Origin: JBATTK01 sp049670505
GTDB lineage: Bacteria > Bacteroidota > Bacteroidia > Flavobacteriales > Flavobacteriaceae
NCBI GenBank assembly: GCA_049670505.1
Contig: JBATTK010000124.1
Span: 1 to 20,618, forward strand
Direction: 5' to 3'
Length of the DNA: 20,618 nt
Position 1 is the first letter of the stretch. Each line of letters opens with the position of its first letter. The notes beneath the pieces are model-generated. The model saw only the letters and a program-made list of their open reading frames with translations, ran no database searches and was not told the origin of the DNA. The position numbers and the translations under genes are program-made. Positions 1 to 7,239 of this stretch are shown piece by piece.

Positions 1-263
1 AAGTGAATTTGAACGACGGGGAGATTGCCGAAAAAGTAGCTCAATTGTTCGATATGCGGCCCTTTGCCATAGAAGAACGCCTGAAATTAAGGAATCCGAT
101 TTATTTGGAAACCGCGGCATACGGGCATATGGGAAAACAACCCCAGATCATCACCAAAGTTTTCGAGACTCCTTATAATGGAAGGGTCGAAAAGGAGGTG
201 GAATTGTTTACATGGGAGAAATTGGATGCCGTGGACAAGGTTAAATCGGCCTTTAATCTATAA
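1..263 (+). CDS. metK: S-adenosylmethionine synthetase, C-terminal fragment (gene cut by window edge)
   Basis: The reading frame is open from the left edge and ends at TAA 261-263, giving the last ~86 residues. The stretch FDMRPFAIEERLKLRNPIY followed by ETAAYGHMGK is characteristic of the MetK C-terminal domain, and the ending FTWEKLDAVDKVKSAF also fits. The enzyme makes SAM from methionine and ATP in the cytoplasm. The apparent GTG at position 3 is only the first in-frame start-like codon; the true start lies outside the window. The SAM product is the ligand of the riboswitches at 342 and 16039, so the enzyme that makes the signal sits directly upstream of the first operon it controls. The catalytic N-terminal part cannot be seen. 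Confidence 0.93.
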   Translation, partial: VNLNDGEIAEKVAQLFDMRPFAIEERLKLRNPIYLETAAYGHMGKQPQIITKVFETPYNGRVEKEVELFTWEKLDAVDKVKSAFNL

Positions 264-279
264 TTTTTTAAAAAAGATT

Positions 280-310
280 AGGAAATTAAAATTTTCCAAG
301 CTTATATTTG
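280..310 (+). promoter_or_regulatory. Predicted Bacteroidota-type promoter for the riboswitch-metY operon
   Basis: TATATTTG at 303-310 matches the -7 consensus TAnnTTTG in all fixed positions and lies 32 bases before the riboswitch P1. The -33 element is poor: ATTAGG near 277-282 instead of TTG. The AT-rich stretch between metK and this box (TAATC 255-259 with GATTA 276-280, GGAAA 281-285 with TTTCC 293-297) could form weak hairpins, but no convincing terminator for metK is visible. Confidence 0.5.
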
Positions 311-341
311 TACCTATTAAAGTTCAAACACGTATTGAATA

Positions 342-505
342 GTTATCAAGAAAGGTGGAGGGAATAGACCCTATGAAGCCTTAGCAACCCTTTGATTCCT
401 TTTGCAAAGAAGGTGCTAAATTCTATCTTGATGCTGAATTTTTATACTGAATTTATTTCAGTGAGGTTCAGTGCCTTTTTAAAGGATTGGTCAGGAATAG
501 ATAAC
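342..505 (+). ncRNA. SAM-I (S-box) riboswitch aptamer, copy 1, with enlarged P4
   Basis: The S-box core is plain: TATCAAGAAAGGTGGAGGGA at 344-363, then ATGAAGCC 373-380, TAGCAACC 382-389 and GGTGCTAAAT 412-421. P1 is GTTATC 342-347 with GATAAC 500-505. P3 is CTTTG with CAAAG. P4 is unusually long (about 427-495): base CTTGA 427-431 with TCAGG 491-495, then TGCTGAA 432-438 with TTCAGTG 467-473, enclosing TACTGAA 445-451 with TTCAGTG 457-463 around loop TTTAT. SAM binding is expected to switch off the downstream metY-fusion-metZ operon. The copy at 16039 has the same layout. Confidence 0.93.
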
Positions 506-511
506 ACAAGT

Positions 512-540
512 GAATTACTACCGTAATTTTTCTTTCTTTT
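512..540 (+). terminator. Candidate riboswitch-controlled terminator, copy 1
   Basis: AATTAC 513-518 pairs with GTAATT 523-528 around loop TACC, with a G-U pair at the base. It is followed by a T-rich run to 540. The stem is AT-rich and weak taken alone. Support comes from the hairpin at the same place after riboswitch copy 2 (16204), where the stem sequence differs but still pairs. An antiterminator partner was not clearly found. Confidence 0.5.
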
Positions 541-629
541 TAACTTTTTGATTTTACCTGCTTGCGATGTCCGCAGTAGAGGGTTTGGCTTTTTATATTA
601 TCATTTTAATAATTTAAAAAACAAAAATC

Positions 630-1922
630 ATGAGTGATCAAAAATTTTCAACAAATGCTTTACATGCAGGGCATGATACTACTTTAAATGGTGGTACGAG
701 GGCCGTACCTATTTACCAGAGCACTGCTTACGTATTTGATAGTGCCGATCACGCGGCCAATCTATTTTCTTTGGCAGAACCGGGCAATATTTACACTAGG
801 ATCAATAATCCTACCAATGACATTTTAGAACAAAGATTGGCTGCATTGGAAGGTGGCATAGCGTCGGTAGTGACCGCCTCGGGTACCGGAGCTACCACAA
901 CGGCACTTTTAGTATTATTAAAAGCCGGGGACCACATTGTGTCCTCTAATAGTTTATATGGTGGAACCTATAATTTGTTGAACGTAACATTGCCTCGATT
1001 GGGAATCACTACTACATTTGTAGACCCCTCCGATGCTTCCAGCTTCGGAAAGGCCGTACAAGATAATACAAGGGCTTTCTTTGTTGAAGCTGTGGGAAAT
1101 CCTAAACTGGATGTATTGGACTTAAAGGCGATATCGGCTGAAGCCAAATCCGCAGAAGTTCCTTTTATTGTAGATAATACAGTCGCTACCCCTGCACTAT
1201 TAAACCCCATTGAACATGGAGCTAATATCGTACTACATTCCTTGACCAAATATATTAATGGAAATGGCACTGCTTTAGGTGGGGCGATTATCGATGCAGG
1301 GACGTTTAATTGGGCCAATGGAAAATTCCCGGAGTTTACTGAGCCGTCAGCCGGATATCATGGATTAATTTATCACGAAGCATTGGCAGAGGCTGCATTT
1401 ATTGCTAAAGTTAGGATTGAAGGGCTTCGGGATTATGGGGCTTGCTTAAGTCCATTTAATGCCTTTCAGATTATTCAGGGCTTGGAAACCTTGGAGATAC
1501 GAATGAAAAAGCATAGTGAAAACGCCCTGGAACTGGCCAAGTGGTTACAGGCTAGGGATGAGGTTACATGGGTAAACCATCCTGGTCTGGAATCCAGTGC
1601 ATATCATGCACTTGCAAAGAAATATTTGCCCAAAGGTCAAAGTGGCTTGGTGACTTTTGGTGTAAAAGGAGGTTTTGAGTCGGCCAAGAAAATTGCCGAT
1701 GAGACGAAGATATTTTCCCTATTGGCGAATATCGGTGATACCAAATCCTTAATCATACATCCTGCGAGTACCACCCATCAACAGTTAGATGAAGCTGCCC
1801 AAGAATCAACAGGGGTAACCCAGGATCTTATTCGCTTATCCGTAGGGCTGGAAAACCTAGACGATTTAAAATCCGATTTGGAACAGGCCTTTGCGACGAT
1901 AGATAAATCTGTTTTGGCATAA
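630..1922 (+). CDS. metY: O-acetylhomoserine sulfhydrylase (MetY)
   Basis: A 430-residue PLP enzyme of the Cys/Met metabolism family (fold type I), the usual length for O-acetylhomoserine aminocarboxypropyltransferase. It condenses O-acetylhomoserine with sulfide to give homocysteine and acetate. Visible motifs are NIYTRINNPT (53-62, phosphate contact of the neighbouring subunit), the SGTGATTTA region (~84), VDNTVATP (181-188) and HSLTKYINGNG, with Lys207 as the expected PLP lysine. The start ATG 630 follows an A-rich stretch with no Shine-Dalgarno, normal for Bacteroidota. It is the first gene after SAM-I riboswitch 1, so it should be repressed when SAM is high. Its substrate is made by the N-terminal domain of the next gene. 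Cystathionine gamma-synthase activity is less likely because family members of this length with these motifs are sulfhydrylases. Confidence 0.93.
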   Translation: MSDQKFSTNALHAGHDTTLNGGTRAVPIYQSTAYVFDSADHAANLFSLAEPGNIYTRINNPTNDILEQRLAALEGGIASVVTASGTGATTTALLVLLKAGDHIVSSNSLYGGTYNLLNVTLPRLGITTTFVDPSDASSFGKAVQDNTRAFFVEAVGNPKLDVLDLKAISAEAKSAEVPFIVDNTVATPALLNPIEHGANIVLHSLTKYINGNGTALGGAIIDAGTFNWANGKFPEFTEPSAGYHGLIYHEALAEAAFIAKVRIEGLRDYGACLSPFNAFQIIQGLETLEIRMKKHSENALELAKWLQARDEVTWVNHPGLESSAYHALAKKYLPKGQSGLVTFGVKGGFESAKKIADETKIFSLLANIGDTKSLIIHPASTTHQQLDEAAQESTGVTQDLIRLSVGLENLDDLKSDLEQAFATIDKSVLA

Positions 1923-1980
1923 TCCTATAGTCTGCTGAACGTTCGAACGGAGGGCAGGTTCACCATTCATTAAACAAGCA

Positions 1981-4900
1981 ATGCTCCATCATATAAAAAT
2001 AGATAACTACACCACTTTAAATGGTGTTTCACAAGATATTTCCCTATCCTATCAAATGTTTGGGAAGCCTTTACATTCGGCTTCGATAGTTTTAGTAAAC
2101 CATGCGTTGACGGGCAATTCCAATGTAACCGGAAAAGACGGTTGGTGGTCGGATTTGATCGGACCGGGCAGGTGTATCGATACAAATAGGTATACTATTT
2201 TGGCCTTTAATATTCCGGGAAACGGATATGATGGTTTTGTCATTGAAAATTATAAGGATTTTGTAGCACAGGATATTGCCCGGATCTTTTTGATCGGCTT
2301 GGAGGAATTACAGATCAATAGACTCTATGCGGTTATTGGAGGGTCGCTGGGAGGTGGGATCGCTTGGGAAATGGCGGCACTGCACCCAAACCTTATTAAG
2401 CATTTGATTCCTGTTGCCTCGGATTGGAAATCTACGGACTGGTTAATCGCTAATTGCCAGATCCAGGAGCAGTTCTTGATAAACTCAAAACAACCCGTGC
2501 ACGATGCCCGGATGCATGCCATGCTCTGTTACCGCACGCCGGAGTCTTTTAAAGAACGATTCAAAAGAAGTACCAATGAAGAACTTCAGGTATTTAATGT
2601 GGAGAGTTGGTTACTGCACCATGGAAAAAAATTGCAAGAACGGTTTCAGTTATCTGCCTATAAATTAATGAACCAGTTACTGAAGACCATAGATGTTACA
2701 CGAAAGGGAGAGGAAACCTTTATTGAACTACAGGACAGTAATACCAATATTCATATTTTGGGAGTAGATTCCGATCTTTTTTTTACCGCAAAAGAGAATA
2801 AGGAGACTTTTAAGCGTTTGGCGCAGGCCAATAGCAATGTTACCTATGGCGAGATTCAATCGCTCCATGGCCATGATGCATTTTTAATAGAATTTCAACA
2901 ACTACAAAAATTGTTAAAAGGAATTTTTGATCAAAATGGTAAAGCCAAGAAAGTCAAAGTGTTGAAGTTTGGAGGTAGATCGCTTTCCAATGGAGAGGGA
3001 ATAGGAAGGGTATTGCAGATTGTTACCGACAAAGTACAGCAAGGGGAAAATATTGTCGTAGTACTGTCCGCTAGGGAAAAAGCGACCGATCAATTGGAAA
3101 CCATCCTAAAAAAAGCCGCTAAGGGAAAGAACTATAAAAAGGATTTCGAAGCTTTTGAGAAATATCAAAAACATACATTTGGCAATATAAATCTCTCCAA
3201 AGAATTTACCGAATTGGTAAGGCTGTTGGAAGGTGTCACGCTACTTGGGGACTATAGCTCCAAAATAAAAGACCAAGTATTGGCCTATGGAGAGCTTATT
3301 TCTGCCAAGCTTATTACCAAATTGCTTATCGGAAAGGGAATAAAGGCCCAGTTGATAGATTCAAGAAATCTCATAAAAACGGATGCAAATTTTGGGGACG
3401 CACAGGTTCTGGAGACCTTGTCCAAGGACAATATCACAAGGGAATTTTCTAAATTGGATGCGGATTGTGTTCCTGTTGTTACCGGTTTTATCGCCTCTAA
3501 CACTAACAATGAGACAACCACATTAGGGAGAAATGGCAGTAATTATACGGCCGCGTTATTGGCCAATTATTTGGATGCCGAGGAATTCCAAAACTTCACT
3601 CACGTAGATGGTATTTTTACGGCAAATCCCGATTTGGTTACGGATGCGCAACGCATTTCCCAATTGTCCTACAGTGAGGCAAACGAGTTGGCCACTTTTG
3701 GGGCAACTATTTTACATGCCAAAACTATTATACCTCTCATAGAGAAAAATATCCCACTGCGAATTCTAAATACTTTTAACTACGATAATGAAGGAACTTT
3801 AATAAGTGCAAAAACCAGTAAGGATGGTATTAAGTCGTTATCCATTATAGAACATGTAGCGCTCATAAATCTAGAGGGTAGGGGATTGTTGGGAAAAGTT
3901 GGGGTAGATGCCCGAATCTTTAGAACGTTGGGGAACAATAATATTAATGTGAGCATTATTTCCCAAGGATCTTCGGAAAGAGGTATAGGTTTGGTTGTGG
4001 ATGCCGATAAAGCTTATAAGGGCAAGAGGGCATTGGAATTAGAATTCGATAGTGATTTCCATGCCAAGGACATCAACAATATTACCGTCGTAGATAACGT
4101 TTCGATCATTTCTATTGTCGGACAGGATTTAAGCACCTTTCACAAACCCTATAATGCATTGATAAAGAATCAAATCGTTCCCTTGTTGTTCAACAATACG
4201 GTTTCCGGAAAAAATGTGAGCTTAGTCGTTAAAAAGTCCGACCTGCATAAAGCCTTAAATGTAATGCACGGGCAAATTTTCGGGATAGCAAAAAAAGTGA
4301 ACTTGGCCATATTCGGTCACGGTAACGTGGGAGGTACCTTGGTCGATCAGATTTTGAAATCTTCAAGGACTATTGAGAAACGAAAAGGTATTCACTTAAA
4401 TGTATTTGCACTTGCGAACTCCAGGAAAGTTATTTTAAATGCGAAAGGAATCCCTAAAAATTGGAAATCGGGCATAGCGAAAGGAATTCCGTATACCATA
4501 AATGATATATTTCTATATGCCAGGGAACATCATTTGGAAAATTTAATAGCGGTGGATAATACAGCTAGCGAGGACTTTGTGGCCGGCTATTTTGATTTAG
4601 CTGAAAATGGTTTTGACTTGGTCTCCTCCAATAAAATCGCCAATACGTTAGGCTTTAATTATTATCAACTATTACGGGAGGAATTGGCAAGAAACCAGAA
4701 GCAGTACCTCTATGAAACTAATGTGGGTGCGGGGCTTCCTTTAATAGATACCATAAAGTTGCTGCATTTATCCGGTGAAAACATAACACGGATCAAAGGG
4801 GTATTCTCCGGTTCATTGAGTTATATATTCAATACTTTTTCAGAAACGGATGCCCCGTTTTCACGTATTTTAAACGAAGCAATGGGGAAAGGGTTTACCG

Positions 4901-5364
4901 AACCAGACCCAAGAGAGGATTTATCGGGAAATGATGTAGGTCGAAAATTGTTGATTTTGGCAAGGGAGCTCGGTTTACGAAATGAGTTTTCGGATATCAC
5001 GGTTCAAAATTTAATTCCCGAAAAACTTCGGAAAGGAACGGTTGAAGATTTTTTAGCGCATTTGAGTGTTTTGGACGACACTTTTATAGAGGTGAAACAA
5101 CAGCAAAAACCCGGCCATGTATTACGTTATGTTGGAGATTTACATGGGGATTTACAAAAAGAAAAAGGGATTCTGGACGTAAAATTGGTATCGGTACCCA
5201 AGGAAAGTGCTTTAGGCCAAGTAAAGGGATCCGATTCCATTATTGAAATCTATACAGCATCCTATGGAGAACATCCATTGGTGATTCAAGGTGCAGGGGC
5301 GGGGGCGGCAGTCACGGCCCGAGGCGTATTCGGTGATATTTTACGAATTGCGGAAAAAGGATGA
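1981..5364 (+). CDS. Fusion: homoserine O-acetyltransferase (MetX) - aspartate kinase - homoserine dehydrogenase
   Basis: 1127 residues in one uninterrupted frame with three modules. Residues ~1-315 are a MetX-type alpha/beta hydrolase: NHALTGN (40-46), GWWSDLIGPG (54-63), nucleophile Ser122 in GGSLGG, and triad candidates Asp265 (GVDSD) and His298 (HGHDAFL). After a linker of about ten residues, ~325-610 is an aspartate kinase domain (KFGGRS 329-334, TLGRNGSN 514-521). ACT-like regulatory segments follow at ~615-770. Residues ~773-1127 are homoserine dehydrogenase: NAD(P)-binding FGHGNVGG (778-785), SSNKIANT with Lys885, and TEPDPREDLSGNDVGRKL with Asp980, Asp985 and Lys989. Residues 325-1127 match the ThrA/MetL layout and size. 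The protein could carry aspartate-derived carbon to O-acetylhomoserine, needing only external semialdehyde dehydrogenase. MetX and dehydrogenase residues look intact; several kinase motif residues are changed (see findings). The enzymatic calls are by homology. Confidence 0.9.
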   Translation: MLHHIKIDNYTTLNGVSQDISLSYQMFGKPLHSASIVLVNHALTGNSNVTGKDGWWSDLIGPGRCIDTNRYTILAFNIPGNGYDGFVIENYKDFVAQDIARIFLIGLEELQINRLYAVIGGSLGGGIAWEMAALHPNLIKHLIPVASDWKSTDWLIANCQIQEQFLINSKQPVHDARMHAMLCYRTPESFKERFKRSTNEELQVFNVESWLLHHGKKLQERFQLSAYKLMNQLLKTIDVTRKGEETFIELQDSNTNIHILGVDSDLFFTAKENKETFKRLAQANSNVTYGEIQSLHGHDAFLIEFQQLQKLLKGIFDQNGKAKKVKVLKFGGRSLSNGEGIGRVLQIVTDKVQQGENIVVVLSAREKATDQLETILKKAAKGKNYKKDFEAFEKYQKHTFGNINLSKEFTELVRLLEGVTLLGDYSSKIKDQVLAYGELISAKLITKLLIGKGIKAQLIDSRNLIKTDANFGDAQVLETLSKDNITREFSKLDADCVPVVTGFIASNTNNETTTLGRNGSNYTAALLANYLDAEEFQNFTHVDGIFTANPDLVTDAQRISQLSYSEANELATFGATILHAKTIIPLIEKNIPLRILNTFNYDNEGTLISAKTSKDGIKSLSIIEHVALINLEGRGLLGKVGVDARIFRTLGNNNINVSIISQGSSERGIGLVVDADKAYKGKRALELEFDSDFHAKDINNITVVDNVSIISIVGQDLSTFHKPYNALIKNQIVPLLFNNTVSGKNVSLVVKKSDLHKALNVMHGQIFGIAKKVNLAIFGHGNVGGTLVDQILKSSRTIEKRKGIHLNVFALANSRKVILNAKGIPKNWKSGIAKGIPYTINDIFLYAREHHLENLIAVDNTASEDFVAGYFDLAENGFDLVSSNKIANTLGFNYYQLLREELARNQKQYLYETNVGAGLPLIDTIKLLHLSGENITRIKGVFSGSLSYIFNTFSETDAPFSRILNEAMGKGFTEPDPREDLSGNDVGRKLLILARELGLRNEFSDITVQNLIPEKLRKGTVEDFLAHLSVLDDTFIEVKQQQKPGHVLRYVGDLHGDLQKEKGILDVKLVSVPKESALGQVKGSDSIIEIYTASYGEHPLVIQGAGAGAAVTARGVFGDILRIAEKG

Positions 5365-5429
5365 CTTCGACTTCGCTCAGCCACCCTAATCCGATCCTTG
5401 GAGATTGAGCGTAGCTGAAATCGAAATCT
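5362..5429. repeat. Degenerate palindromic intergenic repeat (TTCGAC...GCTCAG type)
   Basis: ACTTCGACTTCGCTCAG (5364-5380) and TTGAGCGTAGCTGAAATCG (5405-5423) form an imperfect inverted repeat around a 24-base loop. The sequence resembles the short palindromes with TTCGACTxCGCTCAG arms that are scattered between genes in many Bacteroidota. Here it fills the space between the fusion gene and metZ and includes the fusion's stop codon. In the transcript it would fold as a hairpin and could shield or trim the operon mRNA; that role is inference. Confidence 0.6.
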
Positions 5430-5528
5430 AGGAAAAGTTGAATGTTGAAGAAAAAAATAGATAATTCCGTTAAGGCCCAAATAGTACCTAAAAAGAAAAA
5501 TGACCCAATAAAAGAGTCTTATAAAAAA

Positions 5529-6698
5529 ATGAAAAAGCGATACCATTTTGAAACAGAAGCGATACGAACGCAATTGGAACGTTCCCAGTTTTTGGAACAT
5601 TCTACTCCTATGTACCTAACATCTAGCTTCGTATTCGAGGATGCAGAGGATATGCGGGCATCCTTTGCCGAGGAAAAGGATAGAAATGTTTATTCCAGAT
5701 ACTCCAATCCCAATTGCTCCGAATTTATAGATAAGGTCTGTGAAATGGAGGGAGCGGAGGACGGATTTGCCTTTTCCTCTGGCATGGCGGCCGTTTTTTC
5801 AACTTTCGCCGCTTTGTTGGAGAGTGGGGACCATATTATTTCTGCACGTAGTATTTTTGGGTCTACCCATACGCTGTTCACGCAATTTTTCCCCAAATGG
5901 AATATAAGTACAAGTTATTTTAGGAACGATGCACTAAGTGAAATAGAGGGTCTCCTTACCTCAAAGACCAAAGTCATCTATGCGGAATCACCCACAAACC
6001 CGGGAGTTGATATTTTGGATTTGGAAGCCTTGGGGAAAATTGCCAAAAAGCATGGTTTGATCTTGATTATAGATAATTGTTTTGCCTCTCCCTATTTACA
6101 ACAACCCATTAAGTTTGGGGCGGATTTGGTTATTCATTCCGGCACTAAACTTATGGACGGGCAAGGAAGGGTTTTAGCGGGTATCACGGTAGGTAATGCG
6201 GACCTTATCGATAAGATCTACCGATTTTCCAGAATAACCGGTCCATCCTTATCCCCGTTTAACGCATGGGTATTATCTAAAAGTTTGGAAACCTTGGGAG
6301 TACGGGTAGATAGGCATTGTGAAAATGCGGTTAAGCTGGCGGAGTTTTTAGAAGGCCATTCAAAGGTAAATTGGGTGAAATATCCTTTTTTAAAATCCCA
6401 TCCACAATATGAAATCGCAAAAAGGCAGATGAAAGCGGGTGGTACTGTCGTAGCTTTTGAAGTAAAAGGGGGCCTGCCTGCAGGCCAGAAATTCTTTGAT
6501 TCCATTAAATTATTGTCGTTGTCGGCGAATTTGGGAGATTCCAAAAGTATCGTTACACATCCTGCATCTACTACACATAGCAAACTATCAAAAGAAGAAA
6601 GGGCCCAAGTGGGAATATCGGACGGGATGGTACGTGTTTCTGTTGGTTTGGAACATATTGAAGATATCATTGCCGATGTAGAACAGGCCTTGGGGTAA
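5529..6698 (+). CDS. metZ: Trans-sulfuration family PLP enzyme, O-succinyl/O-acetylhomoserine sulfhydrylase (MetZ-like)
   Basis: Starting at ATG 5529 the protein is 389 residues, the usual length for MetZ-type enzymes, and begins MKKRYHFETEAIRTQ, which aligns with the family start. An in-frame ATG at 5442 would add 29 Lys-rich residues and cannot be excluded. Visible motifs: VYSRYSNPN (phosphate contact), FSSGMAAV, IDNCFASPYLQQP, and HSGTKLMDGQGR carrying the PLP lysine (Lys207 from ATG 5529). It is a paralogue of metY in the same operon and probably also makes homocysteine from an acylhomoserine and sulfide. Cystathionine gamma-synthase or gamma-lyase activity is possible; sequence alone does not settle the acyl donor. 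The gene closes the SAM-regulated operon. Confidence 0.82.
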   Translation: MKKRYHFETEAIRTQLERSQFLEHSTPMYLTSSFVFEDAEDMRASFAEEKDRNVYSRYSNPNCSEFIDKVCEMEGAEDGFAFSSGMAAVFSTFAALLESGDHIISARSIFGSTHTLFTQFFPKWNISTSYFRNDALSEIEGLLTSKTKVIYAESPTNPGVDILDLEALGKIAKKHGLILIIDNCFASPYLQQPIKFGADLVIHSGTKLMDGQGRVLAGITVGNADLIDKIYRFSRITGPSLSPFNAWVLSKSLETLGVRVDRHCENAVKLAEFLEGHSKVNWVKYPFLKSHPQYEIAKRQMKAGGTVVAFEVKGGLPAGQKFFDSIKLLSLSANLGDSKSIVTHPASTTHSKLSKEERAQVGISDGMVRVSVGLEHIEDIIADVEQALG

Positions 6699-6703
6699 TT
6701 TTT

Positions 6704-6733
6704 TTGACAATTGGAAGAAATTGGATATATTTA
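6704..6733 (+). promoter_or_regulatory. Predicted promoter for the marR-GNAT pair
   Basis: TTG at 6704-6706 and TATATTTA at 6726-6733 are separated by 19 bases, fitting the -33 TTG / -7 TAnnTTTG promoter of Bacteroidota with one mismatch in the -7 box. Confidence 0.55.
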
Positions 6734-6734
6734 C

Positions 6735-6746
6735 ATAAGTACTTAT
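6735..6746. promoter_or_regulatory. Predicted MarR operator, perfect palindrome
   Basis: ATAAGTACTTAT is a perfect 12-bp palindrome directly downstream of the predicted -7 box and 10 bases before the marR start codon. Its position over the transcription start suggests autorepression by the MarR protein encoded next. Confidence 0.5.
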
Positions 6747-6756
6747 ATAAATAGTT

Positions 6757-7239
6757 ATGGAAGATGGATTGAAACTATTGGCGGAATTGGGTCTAGGTTC
6801 TAGATTAAATAGATTGAGCGGTCAGGTCATGAAGGAGATCCAAAGGGTATACGATGTGTTGGATATTGATTTTGACCCTTATCTTTTTCCTATTTTTAAA
6901 ATGATAATCGATTCAGAAACCATTACGACTTCACACCTACAAGAAAGCCTACAATATTCCCAGCCCGCCATTACCCAATCGCTAAAGAAATTAGCGTATA
7001 AAAAGCTGATTCGTTTTAAATCGGATAAAGTAGACAAACGCAAAAAGTTGTTCTATGTAACGGAAAGGGGCAGGGAAGTGCATCAAAGCATGATACCCTT
7101 ATGGAGCGTCATGGACAAACAGGTAAAGGAATTGACCCATTTCACTTCTGCAAGTCTAACCGAACATATTACACAGTTGGAGTCAAAATTTGCGGAAAAA
7201 GCGTTGAGCAGCCGAATACTGGATGATTTTCAAAAATAA
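6757..7239 (+). CDS. MarR-family transcriptional regulator
   Basis: 160 residues, typical MarR length. The central winged helix-turn-helix is visible: TTSHLQESLQYSQPAITQS (recognition part), KLAYKKLIRF, then the wing KVDKRKKLFYVTERGREV. Flanking helices would form the dimer interface. The stop shares its last base with the next start codon (TAATG at 7237-7241), so regulator and acetyltransferase are translationally coupled. In other bacteria MarR and GNAT domains occur fused in one protein; here they are two overlapping genes. The ligand and targets are unknown. The palindrome at 6735 is the most likely own operator. No link to methionine metabolism is shown other than position. Confidence 0.85.
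   Translation: MEDGLKLLAELGLGSRLNRLSGQVMKEIQRVYDVLDIDFDPYLFPIFKMIIDSETITTSHLQESLQYSQPAITQSLKKLAYKKLIRFKSDKVDKRKKLFYVTERGREVHQSMIPLWSVMDKQVKELTHFTSASLTEHITQLESKFAEKALSSRILDDFQK

Noticed and set aside
968..1318. Minus-strand open frame of 116 codons inside metY
   Set aside because: It runs antisense to a certain gene, has no family resemblance, and is explained by codon use of metY.
1922..1940. TCCTATAGTCTGCTGAACG after the metY stop as a further Rrf2 operator
   Set aside because: Only the first half (TCCTATAG) matches; the second arm is missing and it lies inside an operon without a promoter.
6496..6681. Alternative plus-strand frame near the end of metZ, as evidence of a frameshift
   Set aside because: The main frame keeps all conserved motifs to the proper C-terminus, so no frameshift is needed.
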